A DNA stretch of 37,875 nt. Source: Armatimonadota bacterium. GTDB taxonomy: Bacteria; Armatimonadota; Armatimonadia; Armatimonadales; Capsulimonadaceae. Where the stretch lies: positions 1 through 37,875 of the forward strand of contig JAFAZD010000036.1 of assembly GCA_019239955.1 (NCBI GenBank), written 5' to 3'. Shown one piece after another: positions 7,142 to 15,535 of the stretch. Within the stretch, counting starts at the first letter, position 1. Each line of letters starts with the position of its first letter. Under the pieces are notes generated by a model. The model made no database searches. It was not told where the DNA came from and saw only the letters and a program-made list of their open reading frames with translations. The position numbers and the translations under genes are program-made.

Positions 7142-8324
7142 GTATCCCCTCCCGGCACAGCTCCACCGCCAGCAGGCGCAGGTTGGAGGCGGCGTCGTCG
7201 GCCAGCGGCGGCGCTTTGACGCCCAGCACGTCGTCCACGGCCATGCCCTTCATTGTCAGGTCGCTCGCCAGTACCCGCCCCAGCGCCCGCCCCAGCGCCC
7301 GATAGTCCCAGTCCCGCGCCTGCTCCTGCAGGTCCCGCAGCCGGTACGACTGCCGCTGCGTCAGCCCCAGCATCTCCCCCGACAGCAGGGCCTGCACGTC
7401 CGGCGGCAGGGCGCGCGCGTTCTGGCCGCCGACCCGCTTCTCGGCCAGGAATTTCGCCCCCCAGAGCATCCGCAGGTGCCGCGCCAGCATCACGAACGTC
7501 CGCGCCGCCACCGCGTCCGGCTTGTCCCCCGCCCCCAGCAGCTCGTCCGCCTCCGCCAAGGCCCGCCGCGCGTCGCGCCGCCCGACCGCGTCGCACAGGG
7601 CGAAGACGTTCTCCTGCGCGTCGCGGAGGCCGACCGCGCGCGCGTCCTCCGCCGTCACCTGCGCCCGGTCGCCGGCGTAGGCCATCATCTTCTCCAGCTC
7701 GTTGAGCAGCGCCGTCACGTCGCCGGTCTTCGCCCCGCCGCCCCGGTCCGCCGCCACCGCCGCCGCATGTTTCAGCAGCAGCGCCCACGCCTCCGGCGCG
7801 ATGCTCTTGCCCCGACTCTTGAGCAGCGCCGCCGCCCGCGCCTTCAGGTCGCCCTCGCCGGGCGCGTCGCACAGCACCGTCGCCCCGTGCTTTGCCACCG
7901 CGTTCACCAGCTTGGCCCCGATCGTCTTGCCCTTGACCTTGCCGGCCTCGTACTCCGGCGCGCCGGCGACCAGCGCCAGGCACGACAGCGGCCCTAATTT
8001 TTCCAGCCCCGCCGCCAGCGCCTCCTGGTCCTCCCTGCCCAGCCGCTGCACGCCCTGGACGATGACCACGCGCCGCTCCGATGCCATCGGCGCGCCGCCC
8101 GCCGACGCCAGTATCTGCGCGGCCGCCGTCTCGTCCCCGGCGCCGGACGGCGCGATCTCGCGCTCCTCCCGGTCGAAGTCGGCGAACGATGGATCCAGCA
8201 GCGGCTCGGTCAGCCGCCGAAGCGCCTCGCGCTTGAGCGCGTCGTCCGTCCCGTGCAGCAGGTACACCCGCTGGATCGGCTGGGGAAACCCCTTCGCCGC
8301 GACCTGCGCGTAGTTAAGTTCCAT
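7137..8324 (-). CDS. holA: DNA polymerase III delta subunit
   Basis: A 395-residue clamp-loader subunit that opens the beta sliding clamp. The N-terminus VYLLHGTDDALKREAL matches the degenerate AAA+ start of HolA; VVIVQGVQRL near residue 88 and GATVLCDAPGEGDLKARAA fit the family; the C-terminal part (KMMAYAGDRAQVTAEDARAV, then DAVGRRDARRALAEADELL) is the typical helical domain. It is longer than the usual 330-350 residues and Ala-rich. Its ATG lies inside the end of the transglutaminase gene (11-nt overlap, ATGGAACTTAA), so it is probably expressed by coupling from the moxR operon. Distant sequence conservation is normal for HolA. Confidence 0.88.
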   Translation of the reverse strand: MELNYAQVAAKGFPQPIQRVYLLHGTDDALKREALRRLTEPLLDPSFADFDREEREIAPSGAGDETAAAQILASAGGAPMASERRVVIVQGVQRLGREDQEALAAGLEKLGPLSCLALVAGAPEYEAGKVKGKTIGAKLVNAVAKHGATVLCDAPGEGDLKARAAALLKSRGKSIAPEAWALLLKHAAAVAADRGGGAKTGDVTALLNELEKMMAYAGDRAQVTAEDARAVGLRDAQENVFALCDAVGRRDARRALAEADELLGAGDKPDAVAARTFVMLARHLRMLWGAKFLAEKRVGGQNARALPPDVQALLSGEMLGLTQRQSYRLRDLQEQARDWDYRALGRALGRVLASDLTMKGMAVDDVLGVKAPPLADDAASNLRLLAVELCREGIP

Positions 8325-10530
8325 GGCGTGTCCGTGCCGGCCTGGCCCGCCGGGTGATGGCGCCCCACACCTGCGCCCAGCGCAGGCGCGCCGCCGATGC
8401 CGCGAACTCGCGCAACGCCCGCTCCGTCTCCGCCGCCTGCGCGGCGGGCGGGGGAGGACCCGCGCCGTAGCGCGCCGAGATAAATTGTGCGGTCAGCGCG
8501 GTCACGGTCGCCGGGGCGGGCGCGCCCGGCCCCTGCGCGGCCAGGAACCGCTGGGCGCGGGCCGCGTACTCACCCGGCGTCTCCGCCGGGTCACGCGGCA
8601 GCCCCAGCCCACCCAGGATTCGGGCCATGCGGGCGTACTGCCGCCCCACGTCCGACCGGGCCGCGGCCGGCGCACGGCCCGGCATGGGGACGATCCGCCT
8701 GCGGTCGTACCACTCCGTCTTGGCGACGTACAGCAGCAGGGCCAGGATCAGCCCGAACAGGATGAGCGGCGCGGCCCCCAGTCCGCGCAGGAAGCGCTGC
8801 CAGTCCCAGCGGCGCCGCGCCGTCTCCACCGGGACCGAGCCGTCCGTGCGCGCCCCCGCCGTCGGGTCGAACGCCAGCCAGCCCTCGCCCGGAAAATACA
8901 CCTCGGTCCAGGCGTGCTTGTCCATCACCCGAAGGTTGAATTCGCGCCCGTCCTGCTCGCCCGGCGCGAACCCCGTGGCCACACGGGCCGGGATGCCGGC
9001 GACCCGGCAGAGCACGGCCATGGAGGAGGAGAACAGGTCGCAGTAGCCCCGGCGGGTGTGCGCCAGGAACTCGTAGACGTGGTCGTCGCCTTCGGGGATG
9101 GCCGCCGCCGCCAGCGAGTAGGTGCAGCGGTTCGACACCCAGTCGCGGATCGCCAGCGCCTCGTCCACCGGCGTCCGCCGGTCCGGCGGCAGTCCCTGCA
9201 GCGCCTGCGCCACCGCCTGCCGATAATACGCCTGCGCCTCCGGCGCGAGACCGCCTTTCTCAAGAGTCATGTTGCCCAGATACAGCCGCCGCACGTCGCC
9301 GGGATAATCGGCGCCCGCCCGCCGCAGGCGCGCCTGTACCGACGGGTCCGCCGGATCGGGCGCGATCAGCGACATCACCGTGTAGTGCGTCTGAAGCAGC
9401 GGGCGACTCCCTAAGTCAATCCGGCCGTCCGCGCCCGCGCGCGGCCCCCCGCCTAAGTCCGGGCCGAGCGTCAGGCGGCGCGGGTCGGCGGCGTAGAAGA
9501 ATTCATCGGTGTCGCCGATCACGTCGAACGTGGCCGTCAGGGGCTGGCGCTCTACCCGTACGGATTCGGGGAGGACATAGGTCCGGCTGCCGTCGTCCCC
9601 CAAGGCGAACGGCTGCGGCAGCCGCTGCGCCTGACCATCCAGCGTACTGATCCAGCCCGCACCGGCGTACTGGTCGTACGTGCGCCCGCGCCAGAGGTGC
9701 GGCTGCCCGTCGTCGGGCACGACGCGCAGCACCACCTGCGGACTGGCCGACCAGCCCTCGCCCGTGCCGACGGTCAGCGTGGCGTCATCGGAGATGCGGT
9801 AGGCCGCCATCATCTGGCCGGGCGGCGGGCCCAGCCCGGCCAGATGTCGGATCGCCCCAGCCAGCGACAGGTCCTTGAATACTGCCTCCAGGGGCACGAT
9901 CAGCACGCCGCCCAGGCCGAGGACAGCCATCCCGAACAGCGCGGTCAGCCCCAGCTGCGCCGTCACCAGTCCCGGTGTCGGGCGCGCCCGCTCCTGCGGC
10001 GAGGCCAGCGCGCGCTGGCGCAGCGCATGGTAGTGCATCAGCAGAAACGTAGTCGCCACCACGCAGCCGCAGAAGTAGACGACCACAGGCGTGTTCACGT
10101 CAAACGAAGCCACCACGCCGATGGCGGAGATGGCGGGCACCGGCGAGAACACCACCGCGCCATCATTGAACAGCGCCCAGGAGCGCAGCGTCGCCATCCA
10201 GCACAGTAGGACGGCCAGCCTTTCCTCGGGCTTGCCCGCCTCCGGCGGCATCAGCGCGCTCAAGTCGAGGCGCTGGGCCAGCCCGCCGAAGAGGGCGGCG
10301 ACGGCCAGGCCCAGGCAAAGCCACACGATGATGCTGACGTTGATCCGCAACACCCGGCACCCCAGGGAGAACAGAAAGCCCACCAGCGTCAGCAGCAGCG
10401 TCATCGCCGTGAAGTCGCTGTCGTCCATGGTGTACGTCACCGTCAGCACGCCACACAGAGTCACCACCAGCCCACTCCCGTACAGCGGCAGGCTGATCCC
10501 CTCGTCTCCAATCGTCTCGGCAGCCGCCAT
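8314..10530 (-). CDS. TgpA-like membrane transglutaminase (DUF3488-transglutaminase-DUF4129)
   Basis: A 738-residue membrane protein. Residues 1-225 contain about six hydrophobic segments (DUF3488/TgpA N-terminal domain). A large periplasmic or extracellular part holds the transglutaminase core: Cys in RRGYCDLFSS near residue 495, His in DKHAWTEVYFP near 537, Asp in AFDPTAG near 550, giving an intact catalytic triad. A further membrane helix (PLILFGLILALLLYVA) near 600 is followed by a cytoplasmic DUF4129-like tail. Family members accompany MoxR and DUF58 proteins and act on envelope proteins; the true substrate is unknown. GGAGGG precedes the ATG, which lies 4 nt after the DUF58 stop, and its own stop overlaps the start of holA. 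Confidence 0.92.
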   Translation of the reverse strand: MAAAETIGDEGISLPLYGSGLVVTLCGVLTVTYTMDDSDFTAMTLLLTLVGFLFSLGCRVLRINVSIIVWLCLGLAVAALFGGLAQRLDLSALMPPEAGKPEERLAVLLCWMATLRSWALFNDGAVVFSPVPAISAIGVVASFDVNTPVVVYFCGCVVATTFLLMHYHALRQRALASPQERARPTPGLVTAQLGLTALFGMAVLGLGGVLIVPLEAVFKDLSLAGAIRHLAGLGPPPGQMMAAYRISDDATLTVGTGEGWSASPQVVLRVVPDDGQPHLWRGRTYDQYAGAGWISTLDGQAQRLPQPFALGDDGSRTYVLPESVRVERQPLTATFDVIGDTDEFFYAADPRRLTLGPDLGGGPRAGADGRIDLGSRPLLQTHYTVMSLIAPDPADPSVQARLRRAGADYPGDVRRLYLGNMTLEKGGLAPEAQAYYRQAVAQALQGLPPDRRTPVDEALAIRDWVSNRCTYSLAAAAIPEGDDHVYEFLAHTRRGYCDLFSSSMAVLCRVAGIPARVATGFAPGEQDGREFNLRVMDKHAWTEVYFPGEGWLAFDPTAGARTDGSVPVETARRRWDWQRFLRGLGAAPLILFGLILALLLYVAKTEWYDRRRIVPMPGRAPAAARSDVGRQYARMARILGGLGLPRDPAETPGEYAARAQRFLAAQGPGAPAPATVTALTAQFISARYGAGPPPPAAQAAETERALREFAASAARLRWAQVWGAITRRARPARTRHGT

Positions 10531-10534
10531 CGTC

Positions 10535-11761
10535 CTATCCCTCCAGAATCCGCCGCAGGTCGTCGCCGCGCCGCACCGGCCAGGCAGTGCCCGGTGCGTC
10601 CGCGCCCTTCGCCGCCTGCCGGCGTGCGGGCGCGCCCCGGAACGAGTCCGCCTGCAAGGCCAGCCCGAAAACCTGCGCGCCTCGCGCCGCGTCGTCGCCC
10701 AGCGCGGCCGCCAGGGCGGGATCGTCCCAGTCCGGCGTGATGTAGATCAGGGCCGTCCCCGCCGCCGGGCGCAGGCGCGCGCGGGCCAGCGTCTCCGCCA
10801 GGGTCAGCGGCGAGTCGGCCTCCACGCGCGCCAGGGTCTCCAGGATGCGCGGCATCTGCGCCGGGCCGGCGGCGGGCGGCGCGAGGCCGGCGGCGTCCCG
10901 GGGCGTCAGCAGGCGCACGGCGTGGCCCTGCCGCAGCAGGAAATCGCACAGCGAGACCGCCAGCGTCACGGCGTATTCCAGGGCGCTCTGGTCTCCCTCG
11001 CCCGTGTCGGCGTAGGCGGCTCGGCTGAGATCCAGCGCGATCACGGCGTCCCGGCTCGCCCCCTGCGCGTACTCGGCGACCGCAAGCGCGCCCGTGCGCG
11101 CCGTGGTGCGCCAGTGGACGTGGCGCAGCTCGTCCCCCGGCTGGTACTCGCGCACCCCCTGGAACTCCGTGCCGGGGCCCCGCACGCGGGCCGCCTCCTG
11201 GGTGCGCCAGCCGGGCGCGGCGGCCCCCGCGAAGAAGACGCGCCGCAGCGGCAGCGGGGTCGGATAGACCACGATCTCGGCCTGCTCCCCGACTCGCTGC
11301 ACGAAGGAGTGGAAGCCGAGCGGGTCCGTCATCTCCACCAGCGCCGGCCCGACTGGATGCACCCCGCGCCGCTCCGGCTCCAGGAGATACGTCACCGCGC
11401 GCGACTCGCCGGGCCGCAGATGCATAATCACCGCCGCCCGCTCGCCGACGGGGCGCAGCCAGCGCGGCAGCCGGTCCATCACCCACAGGGCCAGCTTGGG
11501 CAGCCGGCCCGTGTTGGTCAGCGTCAGCGTCACCGGCACGGCCTCGCCGACCCCGCACATCGCCGGCAGGCGCCGCTCGCAGGCGATTCCGTCGGCCATG
11601 ACGCGCCCGATCTGCCGCGACGCCCACGGCAGCAGGCCCAGCGCCACCGCCATCAAATACATCTGGTCCACGTGGAAGATGACACCGACGATGCCGATGA
11701 ACACGGCCGCGCCGTTGATCGCATACTTGGCTATGTTCTGGGGGATGCGTTCGGGCGGCAT
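10535..11761 (-). CDS. DUF58 protein (vWA-like), MoxR partner
   Basis: A 408-residue protein with one or two N-terminal hydrophobic segments (AAVFIGIVGVIFHV and YLMAVALGLLPW) and a central DUF58 block VREYQPGDELRHVHWRTTART near residue 205, which is the family signature. The C-terminal region (DAVIALDLS) resembles a von Willebrand A fold with an incomplete metal site. It stands between moxR (18 nt upstream) and the transglutaminase (4 nt downstream), the standard order of this gene set. DUF58 proteins are thought to be substrates or adaptors of MoxR ATPases; that is family knowledge, not shown here. A second DUF58 gene occurs at 31163. Confidence 0.9.
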   Translation of the reverse strand: MPPERIPQNIAKYAINGAAVFIGIVGVIFHVDQMYLMAVALGLLPWASRQIGRVMADGIACERRLPAMCGVGEAVPVTLTLTNTGRLPKLALWVMDRLPRWLRPVGERAAVIMHLRPGESRAVTYLLEPERRGVHPVGPALVEMTDPLGFHSFVQRVGEQAEIVVYPTPLPLRRVFFAGAAAPGWRTQEAARVRGPGTEFQGVREYQPGDELRHVHWRTTARTGALAVAEYAQGASRDAVIALDLSRAAYADTGEGDQSALEYAVTLAVSLCDFLLRQGHAVRLLTPRDAAGLAPPAAGPAQMPRILETLARVEADSPLTLAETLARARLRPAAGTALIYITPDWDDPALAAALGDDAARGAQVFGLALQADSFRGAPARRQAAKGADAPGTAWPVRRGDDLRRILEG

Positions 11762-11779
11762 GGTGAGCGGGGGTCGGGG

Positions 11780-12748
11780 CTACAGCGTCGCCGGCACGGG
11801 GACGCGCCCGACGATCTCCTGGATGATCGTCTCGGCGGTGCGCGCCTTCAGGCGGGCGTCTGGCCGCAGGATGAGGCGGTGGGAGAGAACGGAGACGGCC
11901 AGCCGCTTGACGTCATCGGGCAGCACGAACGTGCGCCCCGCCAGCGCCGCCGACGCCTGCGCCGCGTGGAGCAGGTACAGCGACCCGCGCGGGCTGGCTC
12001 CGAGCTGCACCTGCGGGTGCGTCCTGGTCGCCGAGACAAGGCCGACGATGTAGTCTCGCACCGACTCGTCCACGTAGACCGCGCGCACCTCGTCCTGCAG
12101 GACCAGAATCTCGTCGCGCGGGATCACGGCCTCCAGCGCGTCCAGGGGCCGCGCGCGGGTCTGACGGGCCAGGATGCGCGCCTCGTCGGCCCGGTCCGGG
12201 TAGCCGATGGAGAGGCGCATCACGAAGCGGTCCATCTGCGCCTCCGGCAAGGGGTAGGTCCCCTGCGCCTCGATGTCGTTCTCGGTGGCGATCACGAAGA
12301 ACGGGCGCGGCAGCTCGTAGGTGATGCCGTCCGCCGTCACCTGCCGCTCCTCCATGCACTCGAGCAGCGAGGACTGTGTGCGCGGCGTCGCCCGGTTGAT
12401 CTCGTCGGCCAGCACGATGTTGGCGAAGATCGGCCCCTCCCGGAATTCAAACTCGGCGGTCTTCTGGTTGAAGATGCTGGAGCCGGTGATGTCGGCGGGC
12501 AGCAGGTCGGGCGTGAACTGGACGCGCTTGTAAACGAGGGCCAGCGCCCGCGCCAGCGCCTTCGCCAGTGTCGTCTTGCCAACCCCTGGAATGTCCTCGA
12601 TCAAGAGGTGGCCGCCGCACAGAAACGCCGTCAGCGCCAGTTCCACCACGTCGCGCTTGCCGACGATTACCGTCTCGATCTGATCCACCACCAGGCGCAC
12701 CTTCTCCGCCACCCCCAGCGCCGGGATTTCTCTCTCTATCACAGCCAC
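11780..12748 (-). CDS. MoxR-family AAA+ ATPase
   Basis: An AAA+ chaperone-like ATPase of about 322 residues. Walker A GVGKTTLAKALA near residue 56, Walker B NIVLADEINRA near 112, sensor 1 region FFVIATEND near 150, and the MoxR motifs PEAQMDRFVMRL and the C-terminal lid (SPRGSLYLLHAAQASA) are all present. MoxR proteins mature or activate partner proteins that have vWA domains, here likely the adjacent DUF58 protein. The frame can start at a GTG at 12778, but the GTG at 12748 has AAGGAAAG at a proper distance while 12778 has no ribosome site; 12742 (GTG) is also possible. First gene of the moxR-DUF58-transglutaminase-holA group. Confidence 0.92.
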   Translation of the reverse strand: MAVIEREIPALGVAEKVRLVVDQIETVIVGKRDVVELALTAFLCGGHLLIEDIPGVGKTTLAKALARALALVYKRVQFTPDLLPADITGSSIFNQKTAEFEFREGPIFANIVLADEINRATPRTQSSLLECMEERQVTADGITYELPRPFFVIATENDIEAQGTYPLPEAQMDRFVMRLSIGYPDRADEARILARQTRARPLDALEAVIPRDEILVLQDEVRAVYVDESVRDYIVGLVSATRTHPQVQLGASPRGSLYLLHAAQASAALAGRTFVLPDDVKRLAVSVLSHRLILRPDARLKARTAETIIQEIVGRVPVPATL

Positions 12749-12829
12749 GTTCAGTCTTTCCTTCCCACTCTGGAACACCGCTACAGGGGGCGCGGGTTCC
12801 TGACGACCCCCGGCGAGCCGGCGAGGGCA

Positions 12830-13384
12830 TCACGGCGCCGCGCAGGAAGCGCAGATCAGCGCCGGCCGCGTCCCGCCGCCGTCGGGAATGGGCGTCTCCG
12901 GGGCGAATTCCACCGGGACGCCGCTCCTGCCGCAAAAGTCGCACTTGCCGCGCCGGGGCGATGCTGCCCGCCCCGGCAGGTTCAGCAGCGCCCTCTCCTG
13001 CGTCCGCCTCTGCTGCAATGAATTCCCCAGAATGCGCTGGGCGAAACGGCGCACCTTCGGGTCGGCCTCCGCGCGCAGAATCTGTTCCAGCGTGTCCAGC
13101 GTGCCGGGGTCGCCGGGCCGTCCGCCATCCTCCAGCGTGTGCCAGGAGGCCATGCGGACGCGCGGGTCCGGGTCGCGCATCATCCGAAACAGCGCGTCCC
13201 AGACGGTCTCGATGCGCCGGCGAACGTGGCAGGGGCACAGGTGCTCCGCCGCCGTCAGCCGCTCCTCCGGGTCCGCCGAGCACGACATCGCCAGCAGTTC
13301 CTCGATCTCCGTCGCGCTCGTCTTCCGCTCCCCGACCCGGTGCGCCGCCTTCTGATGCTTGTTCATCCCAAACGTTTTCCGCAT
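12830..13384 (-). CDS. HEAT-repeat protein with C-terminal zinc-finger-like motif
   Basis: A 184-residue protein of unknown role. Residues about 25-125 are alpha-helical repeats in the HEAT style (SADPEERLTAAEHL, DPDPRVRMASWHTL, EADPKVRRFAQRIL), each with the conserved Asp-Pro start. Residues 147-181 carry CDFCG and CASC separated by about 28 residues, a spacing and context like the ClpX-type treble-clef zinc finger. HEAT repeats usually mediate protein binding. It lies 81 nt upstream of the moxR start on the same strand and might be part of that operon. ATG at 13366 is an alternative start. Function cannot be named. Confidence 0.75.
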   Translation of the reverse strand: MRKTFGMNKHQKAAHRVGERKTSATEIEELLAMSCSADPEERLTAAEHLCPCHVRRRIETVWDALFRMMRDPDPRVRMASWHTLEDGGRPGDPGTLDTLEQILRAEADPKVRRFAQRILGNSLQQRRTQERALLNLPGRAASPRRGKCDFCGRSGVPVEFAPETPIPDGGGTRPALICASCAAP

Positions 13385-13470
13385 TCGCCCGATCCCTTTC
13401 TCACCTCGACACTACGCCGCCGTGTCTCTCATTTCCTGCCGATTTGGCGCTGATTTTGATGCTCGGCGGT

Positions 13471-13500
13471 TTGACAAACCTCTCCGGCGACTGGTATAAT
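13471..13500 (+). promoter_or_regulatory. Consensus sigma-70 promoter of the toxin-antitoxin operon
   Basis: Perfect TTGACA (13471-13476) and perfect TATAAT (13495-13500) with an 18-nt spacer. Transcription would begin near 13507, about 22 nt before the antitoxin ATG. It is among the strongest promoter matches in the window. Confidence 0.85.
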
Positions 13501-13528
13501 GCTGTCCAGTCTTTAGGAACATCTTGCC

Positions 13529-13735
13529 ATGACGGTCAGCCAGCTTTACGAGGAAGCGAAATCACTTCCGCCAGCGGACCAGTTCCAACTGGCGGAGATG
13601 ATCCTGAAGGGCCTCCCGTCGCAGGCCCTTCCCGGCTACAGCGGCGAGTGGAGCGACGAAGACATCCGCGAGGCTACGGCCTACTCGCTCTCCCACGCCG
13701 TCGTCAGTTTTGACGAGGTTGATGAGGATGTTTAG
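13529..13735 (+). CDS. Putative antitoxin of a MazF/PemK-type pair
   Basis: A 68-residue acidic protein read from the ATG at 13529, with AGGA 10 nt upstream. The N-terminal half (SQLYEEAKSLPPADQFQLAEMIL) is helical and matches the pattern of short addiction-module antitoxins; the C-terminal half (WSDEDIREATAYSLSHAV then DEVDEDV) is acidic and probably becomes ordered on the toxin. No clear DNA-binding fold is recognised. Its stop overlaps the toxin start by 8 nt. The role is inferred from size, charge and partner. Confidence 0.75.
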   Translation: MTVSQLYEEAKSLPPADQFQLAEMILKGLPSQALPGYSGEWSDEDIREATAYSLSHAVVSFDEVDEDV

Positions 13736-14066
13736 TCCGGGCGATGTGGTGCTAGTCAACTTCCCAGGCGCGGTCGAGACGAAGCGCAGGCCGGGAATTG
13801 TTGTCTCTGCGACTCTCTACCAAACACACCGCCCCGATGTCATCGTCGGCCTGCTAACCACCCAGATCAGCAGGGCAACCACTTCTACCGATTACGTGCT
13901 TCAAGATTGGACGCAAGCCGGCCTGCATCAGCCGACGGCGTTTCGCTCCTATCTGATTACCTTCGCCAGCGATGACACCCGGCACATCGGCCATCTCTCC
14001 GAGCGGGATTGGCAGGGCGTCCAAGCCTGCCTCGCCCGCGCGCTCGCCCTCCCTGCACTCTTCTAA
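13728..14066 (+). CDS. MazF/PemK-family toxin (putative mRNA endoribonuclease)
   Basis: A 112-residue protein with the MazF/PemK beta-barrel pattern: FSPGDVVLVNFPG at the start, RRPGIVVSATLY near residue 25, and a C-terminal HIGHLSERDWQGVQ segment common to a branch in which the toxin carries DYVLQDW-AGL. Members cleave RNA at short sequences and are neutralised by the upstream partner. The frame is open from a TTG at 13710; the ATG at 13728 is preferred because GAGG lies 9 nt upstream. Its last codons are 10 nt from the next gene. Confidence 0.88.
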   Translation: MFSPGDVVLVNFPGAVETKRRPGIVVSATLYQTHRPDVIVGLLTTQISRATTSTDYVLQDWTQAGLHQPTAFRSYLITFASDDTRHIGHLSERDWQGVQACLARALALPALF

Positions 14067-14076
14067 ACTCTTCACC

Positions 14077-15363
14077 ATGGTCTACGTCACACAGTTGATC
14101 GGCAAGGTCGTTCTGGACGCCGAAGGGGAGCGCTTCGGCAAGATCGCCGAGGTCATCGTCACCCCCGCCGAGCCGCTGCCCCTGGTCGCCGCCTATCAGG
14201 TCAAGACGGAGGACGGGGCGCTGTTCATCCCCTGGGACGCCGTTCGGATCGCGCCCGACGCCCGCGAGTTCACCCTGGCCCGCCCCATTAGCCGGATCAC
14301 CCCCTACCAGATCAAGGAGCACGACTTCTCGCTGGTGCGCGATGTACTGGACAAACAGATCGTGGACGTGCAGGATTTCCGCGTCGTGCGCGTCAACGAC
14401 ATCCGCCTGGAGGCGCTGCCCTCCGGCCAACTCGTGCTGTTCGGCGTGGACCCTGGCGTGCGCGGCCTGCTGCGCCGGCTCGGCATGGAAGGCGCGCTCG
14501 GCGGCCTGGGTCGCCTGCTGCACCTGGCGCCCCCGCAGGACCAGTACATCGCCTGGAACGACGTCGAGTCGCTGCCCACGCACAACGCTGGGGAGCCGAT
14601 TCGGCTGAAGGTCTCGCACGAGAAGCTCTCCAAGCTGCACCCCGCCGACATCGGCGAGATTCTCAACCAGATGGACCCCGCCCATCGCCGGGAGGTGCTG
14701 GAAACGCTGGACGTGGAGACGGCGGCCGAGGCGCTGGCCGAGGCCGATGAGGACGTGCAGGTGACCGCCCTGCAGCACCTGGACGAGGAGCGCGCCGCCG
14801 ACATCCTGGAGGAGATGGGGGCCGACGAGGCCGCCGACGTGCTGGGCGACATGGACCGGCGGCACCGCGACGACCTGCTGGGCCGCATGGACGCCGAGGA
14901 CCGTGAGGAGGTCCGGGAGCTGCTGGAGTATCACGACGAGACGGCCGGCGGCCTGATGACCAACGAGTACGTCGCCATCCGCCGCGACCTGACCGCCCAG
15001 CAGACCATTGACCTGCTGCGCGAGATGGAGCCGGAGGCCGAGACCATCTACTACGTCTACGTCGTGGACGAGCAGGAGCACCTTGTCGGGGTCATCTCCC
15101 TGCGCGACCTGATCGTCGCCCGCCCCGACACCCCCATCGAGGGCTTCATGAAGACGCAGGTGAAGAGTCTGCGCCTGGACGCCTCGGTGGAGGACGTGGC
15201 CCGCCGCTTCGAGCGCTACAAGCTGCTCGCCCTGCCCGTCGTGGACGACGACAACGTCCTGCAGGGCATCATCACCATTGACGACACCCTGGAACAGCTC
15301 CTCCCCCCCGACTGGCGCCGCCGCCCCCGCCGCCACGCTGAAGAACTGCGACAAACCTCCTGA
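14077..15363 (+). CDS. PRC-barrel / MgtE N-domain / CBS-pair protein, soluble
   Basis: A 428-residue soluble protein. Residues 1-75 and about 75-155 are two PRC-barrel-like beta units (LIGKVVLDAEGERFGKIAEV, VRDVLDKQIVDVQDFRVVRV). Residues about 178-285 form the MgtE intracellular helical domain (LHPADIGEILNQMD, DEERAADILEEMG, DEAADVLGDMD). Residues about 290-415 are two CBS domains (GGLMTNEYVAI, then GFMKTQVKSLRLDAS, LPVVDDDNVLQGIIT). In MgtE these modules sense Mg2+ and gate a channel, but no membrane segment is present here. In other genomes such proteins often precede an Nramp-type metal transporter; here only degraded DNA follows. The ATG at 14077 starts the PRC domain; the open frame upstream overlaps the toxin gene. 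Confidence 0.88.
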   Translation: MVYVTQLIGKVVLDAEGERFGKIAEVIVTPAEPLPLVAAYQVKTEDGALFIPWDAVRIAPDAREFTLARPISRITPYQIKEHDFSLVRDVLDKQIVDVQDFRVVRVNDIRLEALPSGQLVLFGVDPGVRGLLRRLGMEGALGGLGRLLHLAPPQDQYIAWNDVESLPTHNAGEPIRLKVSHEKLSKLHPADIGEILNQMDPAHRREVLETLDVETAAEALAEADEDVQVTALQHLDEERAADILEEMGADEAADVLGDMDRRHRDDLLGRMDAEDREEVRELLEYHDETAGGLMTNEYVAIRRDLTAQQTIDLLREMEPEAETIYYVYVVDEQEHLVGVISLRDLIVARPDTPIEGFMKTQVKSLRLDASVEDVARRFERYKLLALPVVDDDNVLQGIITIDDTLEQLLPPDWRRRPRRHAEELRQTS

Positions 15364-15535
15364 TGTGAGATTGCTGCCTGGGGGACCGCCGTGCTGGTGG
15401 CGGGCATCGCCCGAACGCCTCACCCCATACCCGTCTCCGCGCACTGGCCGTTCCCGATGACCGTCTCCCCAATGGGCGGTATCCGGCAGCGACCACCAAT
15501 GCACGGGCCGACGCGCATCCTGACGACGGGTGTGA

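Noticed and set aside
10091-13021. 976-codon plus-strand open frame opposite the moxR-DUF58-transglutaminase genes
   Set aside because: Low-complexity Arg/Gln/His product; the opposite strand encodes three genes with intact catalytic motifs.
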